The notes beneath the pieces were generated by a model that searched no databases, was not told where the DNA came from, and saw nothing but the letters and a program-made list of their open reading frames with translations. 64,000 nt of DNA from an uncultured Poribacteria bacterium. GTDB lineage: Bacteria > Poribacteria > WGA-4E > WGA-3G. The stretch covers positions 2,164,470 through 2,228,469 of the forward strand of contig OX639973.1 of the NCBI GenBank assembly GCA_951828385.1. The letters run 5' to 3'. Shown one piece after another: positions 53,019 through 62,144 of the stretch (position 1 is its first letter; every line of letters starts with the position of its first letter). Made by a program: the position numbers and the translations under genes.

Positions 53019-54047
53019 ATGAACAGGCTTGAGTCACGCCTCTTCTGGCGGATAACACTACTCGCAATCGTCGGCATCTTGGCAACATCTTTTACTGTTG
53101 CAGCAAATTGGGATATCCTTCAAAAACAGGACCCCGAAATTCGGGACTATATGTCGATCTCGTTCACAAGCACAAAAAATGGTTGGGCAGTCGGCGTCTC
53201 ACCACTCGAATTAGACTATCCCGGTTTTGTCGGATATACGACAGATGGTGGAGCAACATGGAATAAAGCCGAAATTGATGTGGATGCTCAACTCGCCAAC
53301 CTCTATTTTCTTGATGACAAGCACGGCTGGGCAATCGGTGAAAAAGGCAAGATTGTCGCCACAACTAACGGTAAAGATTGGGAAATACAAACCAGCAAGG
53401 TTGACAACCCGCTTAAAGGAATCTACTTCGTCAATAAAGATGTAGGATTCGCTGTCGGGGCCAACGATACCATTCTCTCAACACAAACCGGTGGACGTAC
53501 GTGGAAGGTCCTTCAAGGTGGACAAATCGGTGCCGTTGGTGATGATGAAGCAACAATGTACAATGCCGTTCAGTTCATTGATGAATCCACAGGCTGGGTT
53601 GCTGGTGTACACCTTGTTCCTCAAGTCAGTCAAAATAGCGTGATTCAGAAAACGATGGATGGCGGACAGACTTGGGATGCACAAGAGACTGGCGCTGAAG
53701 ATGTGCTTGAAGACATCTTTTTCTTAGATGGTAAGCACGGTTGGGCAGTCGGTGAAAACGGTCTTATTCTCCACACAAGCAATGGCGGCGACAGATGGAC
53801 AGTCCAGATGAGCGGCACTGAAGAAACACTGAGAAGCATCCAATTCGCTGACAAATATATGGGCTGGGCAGTCGGTGGAGACTTAGGCGTCGGTGTGATT
53901 GTACATACCAATGACGGTGGTAAAAACTGGGAAGTCCAAGATCCGGGTGATGACATGGTCCAACGGTTCCGGATGAATAGTGTTTTCATTTTAGATAAAC
54001 GGGTCTGGTTAGCAGGCGGAAACGGCGTAGTCTTGTTAGGAAAATAG
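53019..54047 (+). CDS. Exported Ycf48-like beta-propeller protein
   Basis: A 342-residue protein with an export signal (FWRITLLAIVGILATSFTVA). It has about six propeller blades, each marked by a GWAVG-type turn: NGWAVGVS, HGWAIGEK, VGFAVGAN, TGWVAGVH, HGWAVGEN, MGWAVGGD. Threonine/tryptophan-rich strands such as TTDGGATWNK and TNDGGKNWEV separate them. The fold is that of Ycf48/BNR proteins, used as assembly factors or surface proteins. There is no sign of photosynthesis here, so the role differs from cyanobacterial Ycf48. AAAGGAG 11 nt upstream decides the start at 53019. Confidence 0.83.
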   Translation: MNRLESRLFWRITLLAIVGILATSFTVAANWDILQKQDPEIRDYMSISFTSTKNGWAVGVSPLELDYPGFVGYTTDGGATWNKAEIDVDAQLANLYFLDDKHGWAIGEKGKIVATTNGKDWEIQTSKVDNPLKGIYFVNKDVGFAVGANDTILSTQTGGRTWKVLQGGQIGAVGDDEATMYNAVQFIDESTGWVAGVHLVPQVSQNSVIQKTMDGGQTWDAQETGAEDVLEDIFFLDGKHGWAVGENGLILHTSNGGDRWTVQMSGTEETLRSIQFADKYMGWAVGGDLGVGVIVHTNDGGKNWEVQDPGDDMVQRFRMNSVFILDKRVWLAGGNGVVLLGK

Positions 54048-54053
54048 GTGAAG

Positions 54054-54475
54054 CCCCGTTGGCAAGGACCGAACAACTCATATTGAGTCATCAGTCAACT
54101 ACCCAAGCCTAAAGACTTGGGCTTGTTAAAGCCTAAGTCTCGTGCTTCGTTCTTGTTTCTCGCTTCACAGAGGGTGGTAACCCACCGCTCTCCACGAAGC
54201 CCCGCAGCAGGGCTAAAAAATAGTTTCTCGCTGGCGGTTAAGCCGATACAGTGCGAGTATGTCCTTCACCAAGTCTCTGTTTCTTTTCCGTATCGTGCTG
54301 TAGCTTTACACGAGTCGCACACGGGGGTAGCGAACAGCAGCATAACTCGCAACCTTACACTACATAGTAGTAGACGTGTAAGAAACTAAAAGGTTTAGGT
54401 TAATTTTAAACATTTGGTCTAATTAACGAAAGCGGTTTTTCCTCCCAAAGCTAAAGCATTGGGCTTCCAAACCGT
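54054..54475 (+). mobile_element. RNA-like IS200/IS605-type element without transposase, flanked by 12-bp direct repeats
   Basis: AAAATAGGTGAA occurs at 54042-54053 and again at 54476-54487, bracketing 422 bp that contain no gene. Terminal hairpins are CCCAAGCCTAAAGACTTGGG (54102-54121) and CCCAAAGCTAAAGCATTGGG (54444-54463), both with the CTAAAG loop typical of IS200/IS605 and IscB-associated ends. The insertion lies right at the stop codon of the propeller gene and upstream of the aminotransferase. It looks like a non-autonomous element needing TnpA in trans. Confidence 0.55.
54095..54260 (+). ncRNA. Possible HEARO/omega-RNA-like structured RNA
   Basis: The segment begins GTCAACTACCCAAGCCTAAA, a start I associate with IscB-linked omega RNAs (HEARO). 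It contains several hairpins in order: the CCCAAG stem, GCTTCGT/ACGAAGC arms enclosing GGGTGG-UAA-CCCACC, and GCCC-CGCAGCA-GGGC. No IscB or TnpB gene is adjacent. Identification is from memory of the consensus. The boundaries are approximate. Confidence 0.4.
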
Positions 54476-54512
54476 AAAATAGGTGAAATGGCTAATAGAC
54501 GGAGGTAGAATT

Positions 54513-55685
54513 TTGGAAACATCCACATTCGCAACGCGAATGAGTCGATTGGGAACAGAGTCCGCTTTTGAGGTGCTTGCTAAAGCGAAGCAGCTTGAGG
54601 CACAGGGCAAAGACATCATCCACCTTGAAATAGGACAACCGGATTTCCCAACACCGAGGAATATCATTGAGGCAGCATACCAAGCAATGAAGGACGGTCA
54701 TACCGGTTACTGTCCATCTGCAGGTGTACCCGAATTTCGAGAAGTCGTCGCGGAACATATAACCGATACGCGCGGGATTACAATACACCCTGATGAGGTT
54801 ACGGTAACACCCGGCGCGAAGCCGATTATCTTCTTCACAATTCTTGCCTTAATAGACGACGGCGATGAAGTGATCTATCCTGAACCAGGTTTCCCTGTCT
54901 ATGAGTCCGTTATTGACTTCATCGGCGGAAAAGCGGTGCCACTCCCCCTTCGCGAAGAGGTAGATTTCCGGTTCCGACTCGAAGACCTCGCCGACGCAAT
55001 CTCCGATCGAACAAAACTGCTAATCCTCAATTCACCTCAGAATCCGACAGGTGGGATACTCACCCTCGAGGACCTTGAAGCGATCGCTGAATTGGCACAG
55101 AAACACAATTTTTATCTACTGACAGACGAAGTCTATTCACGCATCCTCTACGAAGGTAAACATCATAGTGTCCTGAGTCTCCCCGGCATGAAGGAACGGA
55201 CAATTTTGATCGAAGGGCATTCTAAAACTTACGCGATGACAGGGTGGCGACTCGGTTACGGCATTGCACCGCAGGCAATCGCTGATAAAATTACCCAGTT
55301 AACTATTAACTCGAACTCGTGTACGGCTACCTTCACACAACTTGCTGGAATAGAGGCACTCACGGGCCCCCAAACTTTTGTCACAGAAATGGTTACGGAA
55401 TTTCAGAAACGGCGTGATGCAATTGTGGACGGACTCAATGCAATTGACAGAGTCAGTTGTATCAAGCCTCTCGGTTCATTTTATGTGTTTCCAAACGTGA
55501 CGCAATTGCCCCTTTCATGTGAAGCGCTCGCCGATTACATCATGGAAGCGGCAGATGTAGCACTTTTACCCGGAACCGCCTTTGGTCAGTATGGTGATGG
55601 GTATCTCCGGCTTTCGTACGCGAACTCCTTAGAGAACATCCAAGAGGCATTAAGCAGAATGGAAACTGCAATCTCAAAATTGTAA
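54513..55685 (+). CDS. Class I/II pyridoxal-phosphate aminotransferase (aspartate-type)
   Basis: A 390-residue fold-type I aminotransferase: LEIGQPDFPTP near the N-terminus, GHTGYCPSAGVPEFREVVAE, NSPQNPTGGILT, and the PLP lysine in GHSKTYAMTGWRLGY. A C-terminal LRLSYANSLENIQEAL includes the substrate-carboxylate arginine. The resemblance is to aspartate/alanine-type subgroup Igamma enzymes. I start with a TTG at 54513 because GGAGGT lies 6 nt upstream. The frame from 54483 has no binding site. The gene lies just downstream of the 422-bp RNA-like element, which may have separated it from an earlier promoter. Confidence 0.9.
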   Translation: METSTFATRMSRLGTESAFEVLAKAKQLEAQGKDIIHLEIGQPDFPTPRNIIEAAYQAMKDGHTGYCPSAGVPEFREVVAEHITDTRGITIHPDEVTVTPGAKPIIFFTILALIDDGDEVIYPEPGFPVYESVIDFIGGKAVPLPLREEVDFRFRLEDLADAISDRTKLLILNSPQNPTGGILTLEDLEAIAELAQKHNFYLLTDEVYSRILYEGKHHSVLSLPGMKERTILIEGHSKTYAMTGWRLGYGIAPQAIADKITQLTINSNSCTATFTQLAGIEALTGPQTFVTEMVTEFQKRRDAIVDGLNAIDRVSCIKPLGSFYVFPNVTQLPLSCEALADYIMEAADVALLPGTAFGQYGDGYLRLSYANSLENIQEALSRMETAISKL

Positions 55686-55707
55686 CTTTAAATATTGGGT
55701 TTTCGCT

Positions 55708-55758
55708 CCGATTTGTCCCCCCTTCCCAGTAACGGGTGGGGACCCCTGTCCAAATCGG
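55708..55758. terminator. Long inverted repeat after the aminotransferase gene
   Basis: Outer arms CCGATTTG/CAAATCGG (55708-55715, 55751-55758) enclose inner TCCCC/GGGGA and CCC/GGG pairs. GGGTTTTCGCT flanks both sides. The strong fold and position between two same-strand genes suggest a transcription terminator or attenuator, though the T-run afterwards is short. It may equally be another dispersed repeat. Confidence 0.4.
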
Positions 55759-55837
55759 GTTTTCGCTTGGGACCGAGTCATTAGTTTTGAATAAGGTTCA
55801 AAGCGACTCGATAGCGAAAACTGTTGAGTAACCAACA

Positions 55838-56782
55838 ATGGAACTTATCCGCAAGGAAATACAAAAATACCAGAAAGCTACCGCACGTATCCCAGCAAGT
55901 ACGACAAACCTCGGACCCGGGTTCGATGTGCTCGGACTTGCCCTCCAACTCTATAGTGAAGTCACGTTGGAAACCACCGAAACCGACACCCAAGTCGTTG
56001 TTAGCGGCGTAGATGCTGATAAAATACCAAGTACGCCAGAACATATCGCGTTTCAAGCGGTAGAACTTGTCTTTGACCGAAGTGGCACTAAACGTCCAAA
56101 AGGCTTCAAATTGCAGATAGAGAATGGAATACCTGCGATCCGTGGATTAGGTGGGAGTGGGACAGCCATTCTTGGTGGGTTACTCACGGCGAACGCCCTG
56201 TGCAGTTCTCCGTTCTCTGACGTAGAACTCCTCAATTTCGCAACAGAATTAGAAGGGCATCCGGATAACGTTGCCGCTTCATTGTATGGCGGCATCGTCG
56301 TCTCAGCACAGGAGAATGCCGAAGTGCATACAATTCGGTTGGAATGTCCACCTGTACTTTCAGTTGTGCTTGCTATCCCGGATTTCCCGCTATCAACGGA
56401 ACAAGCGCGCGGGGTACTACCAACTTCAGTAGGTTTCGCAGATGCCATATACAATACAAGCCGAAGTACATTGTTAATCGCAAGTATTGCCACAGGGCAA
56501 TTTGAGATGCTCCGTATCGCTATGAAGGATAGATTGCATCAACCCTACCGGGCCGCCCTGATCCCAGGGTTTGACGATGTCGCAAAAGCTGCTACCACCG
56601 CTGGCGCACTCAGTGTCGCTTTGAGCGGCGCGGGACCGACTGTTGCAGCCTATTGTCTGGAGCATACAGAACAAGTGGCGGAGCAGATGCAGTCTGCCTT
56701 CAGCAAACATCAGATTGCATCTGATATTAAAATTCTAAAGCCTGATGTTGATGGCGCGAGTCTTCACGTTGAAAACCCCTGA
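55838..56782 (+). CDS. thrB: Homoserine kinase
   Basis: A 314-residue GHMP-family kinase. Motif 1 is ARIPASTTNLGPGFDVLGLA. The ATP-binding loop is IRGLGGSGTAILGGLL, a variant of the usual GLGSSAA. Motif 3 is ALSGAGPTVAAY. EGHPDNVAASLYGG is the typical homoserine kinase segment. It phosphorylates homoserine on the route to threonine. There is no strong ribosome binding site before the ATG at 55838. The aminotransferase upstream could supply the aspartate branch, but a shared operon is doubtful because of the inverted repeat between them. Confidence 0.9.
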   Translation: MELIRKEIQKYQKATARIPASTTNLGPGFDVLGLALQLYSEVTLETTETDTQVVVSGVDADKIPSTPEHIAFQAVELVFDRSGTKRPKGFKLQIENGIPAIRGLGGSGTAILGGLLTANALCSSPFSDVELLNFATELEGHPDNVAASLYGGIVVSAQENAEVHTIRLECPPVLSVVLAIPDFPLSTEQARGVLPTSVGFADAIYNTSRSTLLIASIATGQFEMLRIAMKDRLHQPYRAALIPGFDDVAKAATTAGALSVALSGAGPTVAAYCLEHTEQVAEQMQSAFSKHQIASDIKILKPDVDGASLHVENP

Positions 56783-56974
56783 GAGCTAATAATTGAGAAT
56801 TGATTTAATAACTAAATGCTCAGGTGTTTTAGTCCAGAAATTCTCTCTGGCAATTATAATAGACTTTATAATAACGATAGACCGTTGATCGGCACGCTTC
56901 GTAAGCGGGCTTATCAGCAGATGTCTACATATTTTCGTATATCATCATAAACAACACTGAAAAGTAAGAAAAAG

Positions 56975-59836
56975 ATGTCAAATTTTCATACAGAAAACAT
57001 TGCATCAATACTGAACAAATTCGATTCTAACATGGACCAAGGGTTGAGCGCAGAAGCCCTTGAGAAAGCGGAAGCGCGATACGGCAAAAACGAGTTTGCT
57101 TCAGAGAAAAAAATATTTCCGCTTAAGGCGTTTCTGGAACCGCTACTGACATGGCGTATCATCGTTTTGGCACTCGCAACGGTCATCTTGGCCGCCTTTT
57201 TTTCCAGCGGCACGAGCAGCGTTACCCTTCACACAGTCGGTATCGTTGCAGCAGTGTTAGTTATCCATATCGCATACGCGGGGGCGATAGTGTATCGCAC
57301 TTGCAGTCGGAATGCCAATATTGGCAAACTCATGGCGCATCGTATCAAAGTGATTCGACAAGGAAAATTTGAAAAATGTGCACCCGAGGACATTGTACCC
57401 GGCGATTTACTCTCGTTGACTGCAGGGGATTACGTGCCTGCGGATGCCAGAATCATTGAATCTGAAGGGATTATGATCGATGAATCGGCACTCTTCGGCA
57501 CCGAGGGACCCGTACAGAAAATAAGCACGGATATTCCAGAACCTGCCTTACCACCAGAAAAACAGAACAATATCGCATTTGGCGGAACATACGTCGTAGC
57601 AGGACATGGATTCGCAATCGTTGTGAAGACTGGAAAACAGATAGAAATATGGAAGCAACATCAAGATGCCCCCCCGGTATCTATAACGAACACTCTCGCT
57701 GAAAACGAAACACAGGATTTAAATACCATAATAAAAATAGGAGGCATAGTTGTCGCAGCTATAGCTGTCGCCATCAGTTGGTGGTTTGAATATCAGAATC
57801 GAGTTACCGATTGGCAGTCCTTAATCCTTCTCGGCTTGCTATTCGCACTGGCATCTGCACCGGGAAATGTTATTGGATTGCTCCGATTGTCGTTTTCTAA
57901 ACATGCCGAAAAATTAAGGGAAAAAGGGATCACACTCCGCAATTCAAGCAGCCTTGAAAAATTGAGTCGCATCACCCTCTTTTGTGCAAATGAAAATGGA
58001 CTGGCGACGACGCGTGCCCTAACAATCTCCAATCTTTTCGTTGATGAACAACTCGTTGATGGTAATACGTGGCGAACATGGTTGGATTCCCTGAAGGAGC
58101 TTTCCGCCACAGAACGACAGAAAGTCGTTGCAGCGATACCACAAGGTGGGAAAATTCCGCAAGGTGCCCCGCACTTAGTGTTCACTGCTGGACTTGGCAC
58201 CTCTGACGGGCGGAATATGCCGACCGCAGCGACTTCCGAAGCTGAATCTAACGAGACAGCACCTTCACCCAAGGCTACTATCCGAAAGAATATGGAAAGA
58301 CTCGGCTATCAATTCGATAGTGTCAAGGCTAAACTCCCTTTGGTGGATGCATACCCTTCTACACGTAACTATGGGTACCAAATGCAAGTGTTTGAGTCAG
58401 CGCCAGAGGACTATCTTAATGTTATTTTTGGAGACGCACGGACAGTACTTGACACCTGTGGTTCCGTACTTGTTAATGGCGAAATTACACCCCTTTCGGA
58501 CGACAAGTATGAAATGTATCATGAAATCATAGGCTATTTGCTTAGCACCAAATCCCAGGTTTATGGCGTCGCCTTTCATTCCTCTGATGTGATTCTGAAG
58601 CCACAAGAAATGGAGGACAATCCTATCTTCTTAGGATTTATGAGCTTCTCTATCAGCAATGATGAGGAAACGAAAACAGTTCTGAAATCCAGTCTTGACA
58701 CCGGTCTTAAAATTATCCTCATCTCGGAAGGTAAAGAGCAAGAGACTGTTGATTTGGCGAAAGATCTCGGCCTTGTTCACAACCGGAAAGCAGTCGCATC
58801 CAGAGAAGAACTTGACGCAGTTCCCCGTGAACAAATCGACACCGAAACAGCAAACTGGTTTGCTTATTCGCAGCCAACTTGGGAACAGCGTCGGAATATC
58901 GTCCTGAGTCTAAAGCGTCAAGGACACGCCGTAGGATTTTTGGGCCAAAATAGAACCGATCTACGCGCAATGAATGTCGCCGATATCGCGCTTGCTAATA
59001 ATGCACACGCATCACATGTCGTTCAAGCCACTGCCGATGGCCTAATCAGCAATAAAGGCTTTCAAGCCGTAAGGGATGCGCTACTTCATGCCCGTGAGGC
59101 GTATCACAACGCAGCTGGATTCCTACGTTGGAATCTTTCCTGTACGCTCTCCCTACTTTTCACACTTACTATTGGAACGGTACTGCACTACCTCTATAAA
59201 ATGCCGATGCCGTTGACGCTAACGCAGATAATTTGGGTGCAATTTCTCACAACTTTACTACCATCATTAGGGATAGGCGCAGAACAGATATTCGCTGATG
59301 CCGATAATAGTGACTGGCACCACCGACCGACGCTCTTTTCAAGAGCGCGTTTTCTCTCAAGAACAACAGGCATAGATATTATTTGCCGTGCCCTGACTAT
59401 TAGTCTGATGGCACTCATCCCGTTCTTCTTTATGTTGTGGCGTTCACCCGCATTGTCGGATACGCTCGGCGTTTCGACACTCATGAGAGAGGTATTATCC
59501 GTCGGAAATGCTGGAACTCCAATTTCCCCGGATATCGCGGTCGCGCGAACAGTCGTATGTACGACGCTCATCCTGACGCAATTGGCGACATGCTGGCAAG
59601 CTTTGCGCTACCCATGGGAATCACTCTTTCAAAGAATATTCGCAAATTCCCGGCTCATCGTTATCTCCCTCGTCATTATCGCACTTCATCTGACAACACT
59701 CTATATCGAACCTGTCGCGCAGTTTTTAGGGATGGCACCACTCAAATGGGAATGGCAATGGACGCTCCTGTTTAGCCTGACGTTGTTCTTATTGCCACTA
59801 AATCTGGCGATAAACTCGCGCCCAGACGACGATTAA
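56975..59836 (+). CDS. P-type ATPase homologue lacking the catalytic motifs (pseudoenzyme)
   Basis: A 953-residue protein with the full P2-type ATPase layout: a cation-ATPase N-domain, A-domain, M1-M10-like segments and a C-terminal six-helix block. Every catalytic motif is altered. The phosphorylation motif DKTGT reads N339-E-N-G-L, so the acceptor aspartate is asparagine. TGES reads FGTE near 174-177. The M4 PEGL reads PGNV near 296-299. The hinge GDGVND reads GQNRTD. The rest of the fold is well conserved and the frame is uninterrupted, so it is maintained, presumably as a sensor, regulator or scaffold rather than a pump. Confidence 0.85.
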   Translation: MSNFHTENIASILNKFDSNMDQGLSAEALEKAEARYGKNEFASEKKIFPLKAFLEPLLTWRIIVLALATVILAAFFSSGTSSVTLHTVGIVAAVLVIHIAYAGAIVYRTCSRNANIGKLMAHRIKVIRQGKFEKCAPEDIVPGDLLSLTAGDYVPADARIIESEGIMIDESALFGTEGPVQKISTDIPEPALPPEKQNNIAFGGTYVVAGHGFAIVVKTGKQIEIWKQHQDAPPVSITNTLAENETQDLNTIIKIGGIVVAAIAVAISWWFEYQNRVTDWQSLILLGLLFALASAPGNVIGLLRLSFSKHAEKLREKGITLRNSSSLEKLSRITLFCANENGLATTRALTISNLFVDEQLVDGNTWRTWLDSLKELSATERQKVVAAIPQGGKIPQGAPHLVFTAGLGTSDGRNMPTAATSEAESNETAPSPKATIRKNMERLGYQFDSVKAKLPLVDAYPSTRNYGYQMQVFESAPEDYLNVIFGDARTVLDTCGSVLVNGEITPLSDDKYEMYHEIIGYLLSTKSQVYGVAFHSSDVILKPQEMEDNPIFLGFMSFSISNDEETKTVLKSSLDTGLKIILISEGKEQETVDLAKDLGLVHNRKAVASREELDAVPREQIDTETANWFAYSQPTWEQRRNIVLSLKRQGHAVGFLGQNRTDLRAMNVADIALANNAHASHVVQATADGLISNKGFQAVRDALLHAREAYHNAAGFLRWNLSCTLSLLFTLTIGTVLHYLYKMPMPLTLTQIIWVQFLTTLLPSLGIGAEQIFADADNSDWHHRPTLFSRARFLSRTTGIDIICRALTISLMALIPFFFMLWRSPALSDTLGVSTLMREVLSVGNAGTPISPDIAVARTVVCTTLILTQLATCWQALRYPWESLFQRIFANSRLIVISLVIIALHLTTLYIEPVAQFLGMAPLKWEWQWTLLFSLTLFLLPLNLAINSRPDDD

Positions 59837-59849
59837 AACCCGGTATCAA

Positions 59850-61829
59850 CTACACCCAAAATCCGTAGGTCGGAATCCCAGCGATAATCCCTAAGATTGT
59901 CCACAGACTCCCGATGGTGAATTCCCCCAAGATTAACCCTAAAAAGAAGGGGGCTACCTTCCGATGCCGCACAACACCGCCATATTGAAGTATCAACCAC
60001 TTAATTAACCAACTCATGAAAAGACAACTCCACGTAACATGCATGCCCCAACTCGTAGAGATGGCAAATCCCGCAGGATGGAAGGGCCACCATACAAATC
60101 GCATCCGAAAGAACATCAGCACTGTCGTCAGGAGGAAGCCGATACCCATAAATCCACTTTCAGCAATGAGTGTCTCTTCAGGCGCTTGCAACCACCCCGC
60201 AAGACGACGGTACGGTTCTATCCCGAAAGCACTTAAAGAGGGCCAATAAGCGCGCACTTCCATGCCAAGTCGGTAGCCACGGTCAATTAATGCCCAGAAC
60301 CCCGCCAATGAACCTAAAACGCTCGCAAGCACTAACGCGAAGACGATACGATGCATCGTCATATTGGTGCGTTCCATGATTTTAAAGCCCTCTAACTGAT
60401 GCGGCATCGGATGGCTCCGATGCGCCCGATTAATAAACCAAAACATAGAGAACATAATCAGGTTGTCTCTTCCTAATTGACGTGTGCCAACAGTCCGAGT
60501 CAGAATTTCATCAGGACCAGAATAGTGCAGATCATGCACAGGCGTACCGAGTTCGGCGCGCATCCGGGTGATGGCGATCGAAATCATGTAATAGATAACA
60601 AAAAATGCGAACATCACCCAAAGCTCCGCACCACCATAGTAGCAGAAAAGCACAAGGAATACCATTACAGCAATAAGACCGAGCGTCGCCCCGCGATAGG
60701 ACATCGCTTCTTGTGTTTCGCGCCCTGAAGCACTGACGACAGTATTCGCCTGTTGGGTACTCAGTCCCGCAACAGTTTTCGCAACGTGCAGTAGATGCCG
60801 CCGACTCGCCCAAATTGCCAAAACGCACAGCGCGAGGTAACCCCCCGCGGCTTGCTCATTCATGTATGGGAAGCGAGGGAGCGTGCGTAGACCCAGCGCA
60901 GCACCAAGCACACGCATAAATCGCCAATACCAGAAGAAGAACCAGCATGAAAACGAAAGGTCTAAAGGGATAAAGAAACCGAGCCCGATTGCAAACGGAT
61001 ACAGCGAAAACGGGATGCTGCCCATAGCGTTCCAAGGGCTCTCCGTAAAAACTTGAATACTCCGCACACGGGTTCTGAATTCGGGTAAGATTGGATATAG
61101 ATAGTTGATGCCGTTCCAGAGGGCGAGCCCACCAGCAATGCCAAAACCGAGCCACATCAATTTGTTCTGAAAAAGCCGATTCTGGGGTGTCTCTGTTAAC
61201 TGGAGCGGGAGTTGAATTATCGGATAACTTAACTTTTCATGCTCAATCCATTGCTTGCGGACAATTATATTGATGCAGAGCATTCCGAAAATCAACACAG
61301 TAATAAAAGCAGTCCACCAAAGTACAGGTGTCGCCCATCCGAGCAAGGTCTCAGTTGTATAGAGGGGCAGCTCACCCTCATAATATCCACTTAAAAGGGA
61401 TGGATCGCTGACAGTGAGCCACTCTGGGAGGAAGGGGACGAACAACTGCTGCCACTCATTTTCCGGGGTAGCAAAGCGGAACGCATGCCCTAACATCGGT
61501 ACCAAAATTTCAAGCATGTCGTGTCCAGTGATACCCGAAGCAATAGACAGCATCAGGTAAACAACGACCAATTCGCTCTGGACTAACGCCATACTCGGCA
61601 CAAAACGGCGCAATAATTGATTCACACCGATAACTACGAACAGACTGAAAATTACGTTAAAAAAGAGGGAGATCGTCACGGGGTGGCCCGAATACCGAAT
61701 CACCTCCATCTCAATGACCCAATAGCAGTTAATCGGTATGAGGATAACAGCAATAAGAATAGATTTGAGTGTAACACCGTGGGCAGGAATGTGTGATGAC
61801 GCTGACGATGCGGAAGTTTCAACTTCCAT
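59850..61829 (-). CDS. DUF6785/DUF6784-type polytopic membrane protein
   Basis: A 659-residue integral membrane protein with about 14 hydrophobic segments, e.g. ILIAVILIPINCYWVIEMEV, VVVYLMLSIASGITGHDMLE and GFLLTTVLMFFRMRFVWWPF. The layout and motifs (VRKQWIEHEKLSYPIIQLPL, FFIPLDLSFSCWFFFWYWR, NEQAAGGYLAL, WRFIGP-type end FLGLILGEFTIG) match the OPT-like DUF6785 plus DUF6784 proteins abundant in Planctomycetes and Poribacteria. Function unknown, probably transport. It is convergent with the P-type ATPase homologue gene, 13 bp apart. The start at 61829 has GGAG at a long distance. Confidence 0.78.
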   Translation of the reverse strand: MEVETSASSASSHIPAHGVTLKSILIAVILIPINCYWVIEMEVIRYSGHPVTISLFFNVIFSLFVVIGVNQLLRRFVPSMALVQSELVVVYLMLSIASGITGHDMLEILVPMLGHAFRFATPENEWQQLFVPFLPEWLTVSDPSLLSGYYEGELPLYTTETLLGWATPVLWWTAFITVLIFGMLCINIIVRKQWIEHEKLSYPIIQLPLQLTETPQNRLFQNKLMWLGFGIAGGLALWNGINYLYPILPEFRTRVRSIQVFTESPWNAMGSIPFSLYPFAIGLGFFIPLDLSFSCWFFFWYWRFMRVLGAALGLRTLPRFPYMNEQAAGGYLALCVLAIWASRRHLLHVAKTVAGLSTQQANTVVSASGRETQEAMSYRGATLGLIAVMVFLVLFCYYGGAELWVMFAFFVIYYMISIAITRMRAELGTPVHDLHYSGPDEILTRTVGTRQLGRDNLIMFSMFWFINRAHRSHPMPHQLEGFKIMERTNMTMHRIVFALVLASVLGSLAGFWALIDRGYRLGMEVRAYWPSLSAFGIEPYRRLAGWLQAPEETLIAESGFMGIGFLLTTVLMFFRMRFVWWPFHPAGFAISTSWGMHVTWSCLFMSWLIKWLILQYGGVVRHRKVAPFFLGLILGEFTIGSLWTILGIIAGIPTYGFWV

Positions 61830-62144
61830 ATAAACTATGACTCCAATGGGCGCGAACTGATGTCTTTTATTCCGAGACGAGCCGAGAGGCGATGATGTCT
61901 TTTAAAATTCCGTCTTATAACACACCAGTGAATAATTTTACACAAATTTATCACACCTGCTATAACATGTCAACCCTTAAAGCCATAATTCGGCGGTAGA
62001 TTTGAAATTGTCTGTCAACCGAGATCGTTACAGAAAATAGACTTTATTTTTATAACTTTTTCATGTTATAATGGAATTTGGCAAACGTGCTTGTAAGTTG
62101 TGCCTTAATCGCAACTGGCGACAACAGATCAGGATGCAAAAAAC
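61830..62144. other. Divergent intergenic region
   Basis: A 315-bp AT-rich spacer between the membrane protein gene and uppS. It contains two direct copies of GATGTCTTTTA (61860 and 61893 region) and the uppS -10 region. No gene or RNA was recognised. Confidence 0.5.
62064..62072 (+). promoter_or_regulatory. Extended -10 promoter of uppS
   Basis: TGTTATAAT is a consensus extended -10 box (TG-N-TATAAT). Only a weak -35-like TTTATT lies 17-18 bp upstream, as expected for extended -10 promoters. It lies about 73 nt before the uppS start. Confidence 0.5.

Noticed and set aside
53019-54047. Evidence of photosynthesis from the Ycf48-like protein
   Set aside because: The GWAVG propeller is shared by many non-photosynthetic BNR-type proteins, and no photosystem gene is present.
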